From an uncultured Lachnospiraceae bacterium (lineage in GTDB: Bacteria > Bacillota > Clostridia > Lachnospirales > Lachnospiraceae), in assembly GCA_946403075.1 (NCBI GenBank), contig CAMIYN010000003.1, positions 1-61,078 on the forward strand: DNA of 61,078 nucleotides. The letters are read 5' to 3'. Shown in pieces: positions 1 to 6,913 of the stretch. The translations under genes and the position numbers were made by a program. The notes under the pieces are model-generated. The model ran no database searches and was not told where the DNA came from. It saw nothing but the letters and a program-made list of their open reading frames with translations. Every line of letters begins with the position of its first letter. The stretch's first letter is position 1.

Positions 1-2
1 AA

Positions 3-617
3 AATAAATTTAGAATAACAATTGGATATGATACATTAAATGTGTTAAAAGACAACTTCTCCGACATAATCTCCACTGACCCCAAATTCCAACACCTATA
101 CAGTGAGTGGATAAAGAAGCAGATAGGGATAGAGGATGAGAATGGTAATATAAAATTTGAGTTTTATAGGTATAACAATAATGTAAGAATAGATTTTGAT
201 AAAATTAAATATTTAAATGAAAACTATGATGAAATTTTTAGTAATGTAAAAGGTTTAGACTTAAAACATATATATATTAAAAATATAGAGAAATTAGATT
301 TTAACAATTTCAAGATTTATAGCAATGAGTTTGCCAATAATTTTTATGATAAGCTTTCAAAAGTTGCTTCAATGAGAAGTAATTCAGTCTCCGTATCAAT
401 GTTTTCATATGATTATGATATGTATAAACAAAATAAATTAGAATATGATAGATTTTACAATAAAGAAAATGAACCACCTAATAATTTTACATGTGTTATT
501 ACAGATGGAATTGTAAAAAATGAAATTTATTCATCATTAAAAGATGAAAATAATAAAACAAGAGTAAAAACATTTTTTATTAATGGCTCGCAAGAATTAC
601 AAAACAGCCCTAGATAG
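3..617 (+). CDS. 5'-truncated protein, upstream part of TSP3-repeat protein (probably frameshifted)
   Basis: The reading frame is open from the first bases of the window, so the true start lies upstream; a GTG at 42 is an internal possibility but has no ribosome site. The visible part (about 204 residues) is polar and rich in Asn, Lys, Asp and Tyr, with no membrane segment and no motif I recognise. It ends at 617, 35 bases inside the next ORF. Its last codons follow a T6 run at 573-578, and dropping one T there would run this frame straight into the next ORF. I therefore read the two as the pieces of one gene, though an overlapping gene pair cannot be excluded. Function unknown. Confidence 0.55.
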   Translation, partial: NKFRITIGYDTLNVLKDNFSDIISTDPKFQHLYSEWIKKQIGIEDENGNIKFEFYRYNNNVRIDFDKIKYLNENYDEIFSNVKGLDLKHIYIKNIEKLDFNNFKIYSNEFANNFYDKLSKVASMRSNSVSVSMFSYDYDMYKQNKLEYDRFYNKENEPPNNFTCVITDGIVKNEIYSSLKDENNKTRVKTFFINGSQELQNSPR

Positions 618-1977
618 AGTAAAAAAAGAAGAAGATAATGAAGTAGAAAAAGATTATATAATGGAGTATGAAGTCCTAACAAATGGAAGAGAATTTCCGT
701 ATTTAAAAGAGAAAGAGTTAGAAAGTTTTTTAGAGAAGGTAAGTGAAAAAGTAGGGATATATAAAAAATCAACAAGTAATTATTATGGTAATTTTGGAGA
801 AGAAGAAGAATACACAATAGAATCAGATAGAAATTTCAAAGAAGCGATAGAGGATATGAAGGAAGCAATAGAGAGGACAGTAGGAAATGAAGCATTTAAA
901 GGATTAAAAGGTGAGAAGAATATAGCAAGAACATATCTAATGTCAAAAAACATAATGGATAATAGACAATTCATAAATGAATTAAGTTATTATGACATAG
1001 GGACGAATGTCATATATAGAACAGCAGGTGATGATGACAAAATATATTTATTAACAGATTTTCAGAAAGTAGAATTAATGGATGCAATAAACAAAAAAGA
1101 TGCAGAAGGTAAATCATATGATACAGATAGGGATGGGATATCAGATAAGAAAGAATTAAACAGGACAGAAGAAATAGATGTAACAGAATTTATAAGGAAA
1201 ACCCTTTATGCAGAAAGGTATGGTAAAGACTCAGTAGATATAAAAGAAGCAGAGAAGAAAAAAAGAGAAGAAGAGATAGACAAAATACTTAGGACATACA
1301 AAAACAATGTAAAATTAAATTTTGAAAATCAAAAAAACAGTAATGACTATGAATATCAATTATGGTATAATGAGAAAGAAGACAAATTGGAAGTGACAGC
1401 ATATAGTTATTATAGTAATCCAGTGCTTAAAGATACAGACTTTGATGGCATAGATGATGGCTTTGGGTATATGAAGAATGAAAAAGGCGAAGAAATACTT
1501 GTAAATGAAGCGATGGAAAATAAAGATTTAAGGCCTCTTGATAATAGTTTTAAAGGCAGATTAAATTCATCAAGAATAAGTGATAGAGAAAGTATAGAAA
1601 TAGATATGGCAATGGATTATAGATATTTTCTAATGGATAATAAATTATACTATGATGAATTATCAACTGTGTCTCTACTTTTAGCAAATAGTATATATAT
1701 GCATGGGGATAAACAAAAATTACATAGTGGAATAGTGATAGAAGATTTACAAAATAGAACAGATGAAGAAATAGAAACTATGGAATTTAAAGGAATAAAA
1801 TATAAAAATTTGCAAATAAAAAAATTAATGGAATTTTTTGGGTTTAATGATGTAAAGACATATTATTTGGGAAATCCAGGGGATTTGGGCGATGAGAATA
1901 GAGAATATTTTTTAAAAAATTATGGAGAGATAGATGAAAAAACGAAAGAGTTAACTGATAAAGTAGATACTATATAA
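583..1977 (+). CDS. Thrombospondin type 3 / EF-hand-like calcium-loop protein (downstream part)
   Basis: The 464-residue ORF is Lys/Glu-rich and carries two Asp-rich calcium loops: DTDRDGISDKKE at about residue 180 and DTDFDGIDDGFG at about 284. These match the D-x-D-x-D-G-x-x-D pattern of bacterial thrombospondin type 3 and dockerin-like repeats, usually found in secreted or surface proteins. No signal peptide or membrane segment is visible. The ATG at 583 has no Shine-Dalgarno sequence in front of it, unlike most genes here, and the frame overlaps the preceding ORF by 35 bases. That fits a C-terminal half separated from its N-terminal half by a single-base indel better than an independent gene. 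The role is inferred only from the calcium loops. Confidence 0.6.
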   Translation: MARKNYKTALDRVKKEEDNEVEKDYIMEYEVLTNGREFPYLKEKELESFLEKVSEKVGIYKKSTSNYYGNFGEEEEYTIESDRNFKEAIEDMKEAIERTVGNEAFKGLKGEKNIARTYLMSKNIMDNRQFINELSYYDIGTNVIYRTAGDDDKIYLLTDFQKVELMDAINKKDAEGKSYDTDRDGISDKKELNRTEEIDVTEFIRKTLYAERYGKDSVDIKEAEKKKREEEIDKILRTYKNNVKLNFENQKNSNDYEYQLWYNEKEDKLEVTAYSYYSNPVLKDTDFDGIDDGFGYMKNEKGEEILVNEAMENKDLRPLDNSFKGRLNSSRISDRESIEIDMAMDYRYFLMDNKLYYDELSTVSLLLANSIYMHGDKQKLHSGIVIEDLQNRTDEEIETMEFKGIKYKNLQIKKLMEFFGFNDVKTYYLGNPGDLGDENREYFLKNYGEIDEKTKELTDKVDTI

Positions 1978-2007
1978 AAAGGAGAGTGGGGAGACACAAA
2001 GATTCCT

Positions 2008-2025
2008 ACCTGTCGGCAGATAGGT
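2008..2025 (+). other. Short hairpin downstream of TSP3 gene
   Basis: ACCTGTC and GATAGGT pair (one G-T wobble) around the loop GGCA. No T tract follows, so it is not a typical terminator. It lies between the TSP3 gene and the tRNA promoter and may be the remnant of a small interspersed palindrome. Confidence 0.35.
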
Positions 2026-2075
2026 CTTCGTTATGTTTCTACTGTTAGGTGTAAAAAAAATAATATTTTTATAAA

Positions 2076-2104
2076 TTGACAAAAATATAATGTTGTGTTA
2101 TTAT
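2076..2104 (+). promoter_or_regulatory. Promoter of tRNA-Thr/tRNA-Met operon
   Basis: Consensus -35 TTGACA at 2076-2081, a 17-base spacer, and -10 TATTAT at 2099-2104. The first tRNA begins 12 bases after the -10 box. Confidence 0.85.
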
Positions 2105-2116
2105 ATCTCGGTTGAT

Positions 2117-2189
2117 GCCGATATAGCTCAATCGGTAGAGCAACTGATTTGTAATCAGTAGGTTTACGGTTCAAGTCCGTATATCGGCT
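2117..2189 (+). tRNA. tRNA-Thr (TGT)
   Basis: A 73-base cloverleaf: acceptor GCCGATA pairs with TATCGGC, the anticodon stem ACTGA/TCAGT encloses the loop TTTGTAA with anticodon TGT, and the T arm carries GTTCAAG. CCA is not encoded. It is followed three bases later by the second tRNA. Confidence 0.95.
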
Positions 2190-2192
2190 TTT

Positions 2193-2266
2193 GGAGGATT
2201 AGCTCAGTTGGTTAGAGCAATCGGCTCATAACCGATCGGTCCCGGGTTCGAGTCCCTGATCCTCCA
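2193..2266 (+). tRNA. tRNA-Met (CAT), elongator or Ile2
   Basis: A 74-base cloverleaf with acceptor GGAGGAT/ATCCTCC, anticodon stem ATCGG/CCGAT and loop CTCATAA, anticodon CAT. The acceptor starts with G-C, so it need not be an initiator. Elongator Met and TilS-modified Ile2 both use this loop, so the identity cannot be fixed from sequence alone. Confidence 0.88.
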
Positions 2267-2268
2267 TA

Positions 2269-2303
2269 AATACTTACTATGTTTTGTAGTAAGTATTTTT
2301 TTT
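2269..2303 (+). terminator. Rho-independent terminator after tRNA pair
   Basis: AATACTTACTA pairs perfectly with TAGTAAGTATT around a seven-base loop and runs into a tract of T residues ending at 2303. Confidence 0.92.
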
Positions 2304-2428
2304 GTGAAAAATGGTATGTTAATAGTTTTTGAATTTGAAAATTTTTGAGTTGCAGCTATAAAAAGTTTTGTGTATGAGAGAGTTTTGAAATTAATAACTA
2401 AAAAGGGTTTTTGTTATATTTTAATATG

Positions 2429-2457
2429 TTGACTATAAAATGTATAATTAGTATAAT
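2429..2457 (+). promoter_or_regulatory. Promoter of phosphoribosyltransferase-pyk operon
   Basis: TTGACT at 2429-2434, a 17-base spacer and a perfect TATAAT at 2452-2457, 50 bases before the phosphoribosyltransferase start. The rest of 2304-2507 is AT-rich and shows nothing else I can name. Confidence 0.85.
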
Positions 2458-2507
2458 TAATAGCAATACTTTTTTTTGCGAATTGTAAAAAGGAGGATTT
2501 ATTAAAT

Positions 2508-3083
2508 ATGAAAATGAATATGGATGAAAAATACAAAGTAATATTTAATGGAAATGAATATTATTTTGATTTGATGAAAATATCAGAAAAATCGGCAATA
2601 GCAGTATTTGATGCACTATCCGATATAAAGATGGCAAATGATGCCTGTGTTGATATGATTAAAACACTAGAATCAAAACAATTTACAAAAGATAATTTTG
2701 ATACGATTGTGACAGCAGAGAGTAAAAGTGTAACAATGGCTGCATATATTGCAAATCATTATGGAAAAGACCTTGTCATACTTAGGAAAAAGAAGAGAAA
2801 TTTCTTTAAAGAAATAGTTGAGGCAACAGTTGAGACATTTACAACAAGGGGGAATAGTACATTATATTTGGATGTAACACATAGCTCAAAATATTTGAGA
2901 AATAAGAGAGTTTTGATTTTTGATGATGTTTTGTCTACTGGCTCTTCATTAAAAGCTATGCTTGAAATAATGAATAAAATGGATGCAAAAGTGGTGGGGA
3001 AAGCATTTATTTTTAATGAAGGGGATGATGAGAGAGAAAGTGATGTGTATTATGTTCATAAACTACCTATAATAGAGGTATAG
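2508..3083 (+). CDS. Type I phosphoribosyltransferase, APRT/XPRT-like
   Basis: A 191-residue cytosolic enzyme. The PRPP-binding signature is clear at about residues 143-155 (VLIFDDVLSTGSS), and an earlier segment (IVTAESKSVTMAA, then RKKKRN) resembles the base-recognition and flexible-loop regions of adenine and xanthine phosphoribosyltransferases. The likely reaction is transfer of ribose-5-phosphate from PRPP to a purine base (salvage), but the exact base cannot be read from the sequence. ATG 2508 is chosen because AGGAGG lies at 2491-2496. Only two bases separate its stop from pyk, so the two are probably co-transcribed and translationally coupled. An orotate-type or regulatory PRTase is a weaker alternative. 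Confidence 0.85.
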   Translation: MKMNMDEKYKVIFNGNEYYFDLMKISEKSAIAVFDALSDIKMANDACVDMIKTLESKQFTKDNFDTIVTAESKSVTMAAYIANHYGKDLVILRKKKRNFFKEIVEATVETFTTRGNSTLYLDVTHSSKYLRNKRVLIFDDVLSTGSSLKAMLEIMNKMDAKVVGKAFIFNEGDDERESDVYYVHKLPIIEV

Positions 3084-3085
3084 AG

Positions 3086-4510
3086 ATGAGAAAAACAAAA
3101 ATAATATGCACACTTGGTCCAAATGTAGATAACTATGATGTTTTTTTAGAACTTGGTAAGAGTATGGATGTGGCAAGATTTAATTTTTCACACGGAGATT
3201 ATGAAGAACACAAAAAAAGGCTTGAAAATTTAAAAAAAGTGCGAAAAGAATTAAATAGAGAAATCCCAGCTCTCCTTGATACAAAGGGACCAGAAATTAG
3301 AACAGGAAATCTAAAAGATGGCAAGAAAGTTTTTTTAAAAGAGAGTAATGAAGTAATATTGACAACTGATGAAATAATAGGTGATGAAAAAAAAATATAC
3401 ATAAATTATAAAAGTTTAACTCGTGATGTAAAAATTGGTTCAAAAATATTGATTGATGATGGATTGATAGAATTAGAAGTTTTAGATATTAAAGAAAAAG
3501 AAATAAATTGTAAAATTTTGTCAGGTGGAGAGCTTGGAGAGAAAAAGGGAGTAAATATCCCAAGCATAAAAATAAATCTGCCTGATTTAACAGAGAAAGA
3601 CATAAAAGATATAGAGTTTGGGATAAAAGAAGATTTTGACATAATAGCAGCAAGTTTTGTGAGAAATGCAAATTGTATAAATCAAATAAGAGATATATTA
3701 AAAAGAGAAAATGCTGAAAAAATAATTATTGCAAAGGTAGAAAATAGTGAGGGACTTGAAAACATTGATGAAATAATAGATGCAGCAGATGGAATAATGA
3801 TAGCAAGAGGGGATTTAGGAGTTGAAGTAAACCCAACAGAACTTCCTTGGCTACAAAAAGAAATAATTAAAAAATGTAATGCAAAAGGGAAAATTGTAGT
3901 GACAGCAACTCAGATGCTTGATTCAATGATAAGAAATATAAGACCTACGAGAGCAGAAGTGACAGATGTAGCAAATGCTATATATGATGGAACAGATGTG
4001 ATAATGCTGAGTGGAGAAACTGCAAATGGCAAATATCCTATAGAAGCAATAAAGATGATGGATGAGATATGTAGAGCGAGTGAGAAAAATGTTGACTACA
4101 CGGATAGAAGAGAGAGATTATTTCAAAATAAAGTATTGCATACTATTACAAATACAATGTGTAGAGAAGTAAGTTATACAGCAGATATATTAAATGCAAA
4201 AGCAATCGTGGCTCCAACGAATTCTGGAAACACTGCGAGGGTTTTATCAAAGTTTAAACCAGAAGTTCCTATATTTGCTTTATCCAATGATGAAAAAGTC
4301 GTGAGGAAAATGATGATATATTTTGGTGTGATTCCCATTTACATGGAGGAAAAACCAAAAGAAACAGATGAGATGCTTGATAGGTCAATTAAACTTTTAA
4401 AAGAAAAAAATTATCTCTCTATAAATGATTTGATAGTGGTGACATTTGGAGTTAATCAGATGAATCAAAAAACTCATACCAATGCAATGAGAGTGCAAGT
4501 AGTGTTATAG
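3086..4510 (+). CDS. pyk: Pyruvate kinase
   Basis: Glycolytic enzyme converting phosphoenolpyruvate and ADP to pyruvate and ATP. The 474 residues show the family landmarks in order: N-terminal TKIICTLGP, the substrate-site RFNFSHGDYEEH, DTKGPEIRTG, the catalytic lysine in IIAKVENSEG, the signature IMIARGDLGVE, and VTATQMLDSMI followed by PTRAEVTDVANA and LSGETANGKYP. The length is that of the core enzyme (A, B and C domains). The extra C-terminal PEP-utiliser-like domain of Bacillus-type kinases is absent. The start lies two bases after the phosphoribosyltransferase stop with only a weak ribosome site, so translation probably depends on coupling. A GTAGGGGCG hairpin element sits closely behind the stop codon. 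Confidence 0.97.
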   Translation: MRKTKIICTLGPNVDNYDVFLELGKSMDVARFNFSHGDYEEHKKRLENLKKVRKELNREIPALLDTKGPEIRTGNLKDGKKVFLKESNEVILTTDEIIGDEKKIYINYKSLTRDVKIGSKILIDDGLIELEVLDIKEKEINCKILSGGELGEKKGVNIPSIKINLPDLTEKDIKDIEFGIKEDFDIIAASFVRNANCINQIRDILKRENAEKIIIAKVENSEGLENIDEIIDAADGIMIARGDLGVEVNPTELPWLQKEIIKKCNAKGKIVVTATQMLDSMIRNIRPTRAEVTDVANAIYDGTDVIMLSGETANGKYPIEAIKMMDEICRASEKNVDYTDRRERLFQNKVLHTITNTMCREVSYTADILNAKAIVAPTNSGNTARVLSKFKPEVPIFALSNDEKVVRKMMIYFGVIPIYMEEKPKETDEMLDRSIKLLKEKNYLSINDLIVVTFGVNQMNQKTHTNAMRVQVVL

Positions 4511-4553
4511 CCGTATGGGGGAATTAAATAAATCGTAGTAGAGAACAAAAGTC

Positions 4554-4577
4554 GTAGGGGCGAAGTACCACGAGCCC
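4554..4577 (+). repeat. Single copy of GTAGGGGCGAAG hairpin element
   Basis: GTAGGGGCGAAG...CGAGCCC, the same element as the array behind the giant gene. Here the inner stem is GT/AC with loop ACC, so the T-A pair at the inner position replaces the C-G or T-G pair of other copies. It lies between pyk and the next small gene; bases just after the pyk stop also resemble a decayed unit. Confidence 0.75.
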
Positions 4578-4614
4578 GCTATAAAAAAGAAATGTCAGTT
4601 GAAAGGTGTATTAT

Positions 4615-4842
4615 ATGAAAAAATTTTATTATTTATTTTTACAAATTATATTTATAATAATATTAAAAATAAATACTTTTGCAGATATCATAATACCTGA
4701 TAGAAAAATACAAGAAATAGAAAATGTTGAAGTATATAAGACAAATCAAAATTTTTTAATAATAGGTATAGTCGCTATTTTGATAATAACTGTAAGTATT
4801 GCATTTTTTTTATTTAGAAAAGGGGATACAAAAAATGAGTAA
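4615..4842 (+). CDS. Small secreted or membrane-anchored protein, unknown
   Basis: ATG 4615 is preceded by GAAAGG at 4601-4606, so it is preferred to the GTG at 4606. The 75-residue product has a lysine-led hydrophobic N-terminus (about 1-22, ending NTFA, a plausible signal-peptidase site), a short polar middle (about 23-46), a hydrophobic segment (about 47-67) and a basic tail, RKGDTKNE. It would sit in the membrane with a tiny external loop. The end overlaps glyS by eight bases (ATGAGTAA), so the two are translationally coupled. No family recognised; a link to glycyl-tRNA synthetase is not implied by the sequence. Confidence 0.65.
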   Translation: MKKFYYLFLQIIFIIILKINTFADIIIPDRKIQEIENVEVYKTNQNFLIIGIVAILIITVSIAFFLFRKGDTKNE

Positions 4843-6241
4843 AGATAAAAAAGAATTCTATACAATGGAAAAAATAGTTTCATTATGTAAGGGTAGGGGT
4901 TTTTTATTTGCAGGATCAGAAATTTATGGTGGGCTTGCAAATACATGGGACTATGGAAATCTTGGAGTTGAGTTAAAAAACAATGTGAAAAGTGCTTGGA
5001 GAAAAAAATTCATACAAGAATCTAAGTATAATGTAGGAGTAGATTGTGCAATTCTTATGAATCCAACTACTTGGCAAGCAAGTGGGCATTTGTCAGGTTT
5101 TAGTGACCCACTAATGGATTGTAAAGAGTGTAAGGAGAGATTTAGAGCAGATAAATTAATAGAAGATTTTGCAAAAGAAAACAATATCAAATTAGCATCA
5201 TCAGTTGATGGGTGGACAAAAGAAGAAATGGAAAAATTCATAAAGGATAATAATATTCCTTGTCCAAGTTGTAAAAAACATAATTTTACAGAGATAAGAC
5301 AATTTAACCTTATGTTTAAAACTTTTCAAGGGGTCACAGAGGATGCAAAAAATGTAGTATATCTAAGACCAGAGACAGCACAGGGAATATTTGTAAATTT
5401 TAAAAATATACAGAGAACTTCAAGAAAAAAAATTCCTTTTGGAATAGCACAAGTAGGAAAAGCTTTTAGGAATGAGATAACACCAGGTAATTTCACTTTT
5501 AGGACAAGAGAATTTGAACAGATGGAGCTTGAGTTTTTTTGTAAGCCAGATACAGATTTAGAATGGTTTAAATATTGGAAAGATTATTGTATGAATTTTT
5601 TATATTCTCTAAATATAGATAGAGAATTACTCAAATTTAGAGATCACGAAAAGGAAGAGTTGAGTTTTTATTCAAAAGCAACTACTGATATAGAATTTTT
5701 ATTTCCATTTGGTTGGGGAGAACTCTGGGGTATAGCAGATAGAACTGATTATGATTTGAAACAGCATATAGAATATTCAAAACAAGATTTGTTGTATTTT
5801 GATGATGAGACAAATGAAAAATTTGTTCCTTTCGTAATAGAGCCATCACTTGGAGCGGATAGAGTAACACTTGCAATACTATGTGCTGCATATGATGAAG
5901 AAAAACTTGAAGATGGAGACATTAGAGTAGTCCTTAGATTTCATCCTTATATAGCACCTATTAAAATAGGAGTTTTGCCACTTTCAAAAAAGCTGTCAGA
6001 AAAGGCAGAGAGTATATATGAAATGCTTTCAAAAAAATATATGTGTGATTTTGATGATAGGGGAAATATAGGAAAGAGATATAGGAGGCAAGATGAGATA
6101 GGGACACCATTTTGTATTACTTATGATTTTGACAGTGAGACAGATAACCAAGTGACAATTAGAGAGAGAGACAGTATGGAGCAGGTTAGGATACCGATAG
6201 ACAAACTAATAGAGTATTTTAGTGATAAATTTGATTTATAG
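4835..6241 (+). CDS. glyS: Glycyl-tRNA synthetase, single-chain type
   Basis: Charges tRNA-Gly with glycine in the cytosol (class II, alpha2 form, not the GlyQ/GlyS alpha2beta2 form). The 468 residues are the usual length. Visible landmarks are the N-terminal [17 protein letters not shown], a four-cysteine zinc site (CKECKERF ... CPSCKK), class II motif 2 ([10 protein letters not shown], then [13 protein letters not shown]), and motif 3 ([14 protein letters not shown]). The C-terminal anticodon-binding domain begins near [11 protein letters not shown] and includes [17 protein letters not shown] 4835 is chosen because AGGGGA lies at 4820-4825 and the homologous region starts here; the longer frame from 4799 would need a TTG inside the upstream gene. 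Two tRNA-Gly genes lie at the far end of the window. A terminator follows at once. Confidence 0.97.
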   Translation: MSKDKKEFYTMEKIVSLCKGRGFLFAGSEIYGGLANTWDYGNLGVELKNNVKSAWRKKFIQESKYNVGVDCAILMNPTTWQASGHLSGFSDPLMDCKECKERFRADKLIEDFAKENNIKLASSVDGWTKEEMEKFIKDNNIPCPSCKKHNFTEIRQFNLMFKTFQGVTEDAKNVVYLRPETAQGIFVNFKNIQRTSRKKIPFGIAQVGKAFRNEITPGNFTFRTREFEQMELEFFCKPDTDLEWFKYWKDYCMNFLYSLNIDRELLKFRDHEKEELSFYSKATTDIEFLFPFGWGELWGIADRTDYDLKQHIEYSKQDLLYFDDETNEKFVPFVIEPSLGADRVTLAILCAAYDEEKLEDGDIRVVLRFHPYIAPIKIGVLPLSKKLSEKAESIYEMLSKKYMCDFDDRGNIGKRYRRQDEIGTPFCITYDFDSETDNQVTIRERDSMEQVRIPIDKLIEYFSDKFDL

Positions 6242-6245
6242 ATAG

Positions 6246-6273
6246 AAAACCTTGATATAATCAAGGTTTTTTT
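6246..6273 (+). terminator. Rho-independent terminator after glyS
   Basis: AAAACCTTGAT pairs with ATCAAGGTTTT around ATA and runs into T residues. Confidence 0.92.
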
Positions 6274-6277
6274 ATGC

Positions 6278-6306
6278 TTGACAAAGAAATATAAAACATA
6301 TAAAAT
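6278..6306 (+). promoter_or_regulatory. Promoter of metal-resistance operon
   Basis: TTGACA at 6278-6283, a 17-base spacer and TAAAAT at 6301-6306. Between the -10 box and the arsR start lies an imperfect dyad (ATATGAA ... TTCAACTAT, about 6317-6338). That is the kind of site SmtB/CadC-type repressors bind; the operator is an inference. Confidence 0.8.
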
Positions 6307-6347
6307 ATAATTGAATATATGAAGACTTGTTCAACTATGAGGTGAGT

Positions 6348-6680
6348 ATGAAAAAAAAATTAAGTGAAGAATTACAAAACATAAAAAAGAAAATACCAAA
6401 AGATGAAACTATATATGACTTAGCAGAACTTTTTAAAATTTTTGGAGATTCTACAAGAACCAAGATACTTAGTTGTCTTTCAATTACAAAACTAAATGTG
6501 AGTGAGTTGGCAGAAATTTTGGATATGAATATGTCTGCTGTGTCTCATCAGCTTAGGATTTTGAGAGCTGCGAAGTTGATAAAAGGGGAAAAGGCAGGAA
6601 AGGAAGTCATATATTCTCTTGATGATAACCATGTAATGCTCATAATGGAATGTGGACTATCACATATTGATGAAAGGTAA
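6348..6680 (+). CDS. ArsR/SmtB-family metal-sensing repressor
   Basis: A 110-residue winged-helix regulator expected to repress its own operon and to release DNA when zinc or a similar divalent ion binds. The helix-turn-helix is visible in LNVSELAEILDMNMSAVSHQ, followed by the wing (KLIKGEKAGKEVIYSL). The C-terminal helix has Asp93, His95, His106 and Glu109, the exact D-x-H-x10-H-x2-E spacing of the alpha-5 zinc site of SmtB. The alpha-3 cysteine motif (ELCVCDL) of ArsR and CadC is absent, which argues for zinc rather than arsenic or cadmium sensing. ATG 6348 follows GAGGTGAG closely; the longer frame from TTG 6327 lacks support. It leads a three-gene operon. Confidence 0.92.
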   Translation: MKKKLSEELQNIKKKIPKDETIYDLAELFKIFGDSTRTKILSCLSITKLNVSELAEILDMNMSAVSHQLRILRAAKLIKGEKAGKEVIYSLDDNHVMLIMECGLSHIDER

Positions 6681-6690
6681 GGTATGAATT

Positions 6691-6909
6691 ATGGAAAAAA
6701 AATATGATGTAGTAGTTGATTGTGCTAATTGTGCGAGACTTGTAAATGATGAGATAAAAAAAATCAGTGGCATAAAAGATAGCGAAATAAATTTTATAAT
6801 GGGGAAAATTAATGTTAAATTTGAAGATGGTGTTGATGAAAAAAAAGTCATGAGTGAAGCAAGAAAAAAAGTAAAAGAAATGGATGATGAGTTTGACATA
6901 TTGATTTAA
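6691..6909 (+). CDS. Free-standing heavy-metal-associated (HMA) domain protein
   Basis: A 72-residue cytosolic protein with the ferredoxin-like HMA pattern. Cys11 and Cys14 (DCANCA) sit where the family carries G-M-x-C-x-x-C, followed by a helix (ARLVNDEIKKISGI), a middle strand and a C-terminal lysine-rich helix. Such domains bind and hand over soft divalent or monovalent metals. It lies ten bases after the repressor and four bases before the ATPase. Since the ATPase has no HMA domain of its own, this protein may supply that function as a separate subunit. AAGGTAAGG precedes the ATG. Confidence 0.88.
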   Translation: MEKKYDVVVDCANCARLVNDEIKKISGIKDSEINFIMGKINVKFEDGVDEKKVMSEARKKVKEMDDEFDILI

Positions 6910-6913
6910 AAAA

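Noticed and set aside
4799-4834. Upstream TTG start for glyS
   Set aside because: It lies inside the small membrane-protein gene; ATG 4835 has a ribosome site and begins the conserved sequence.
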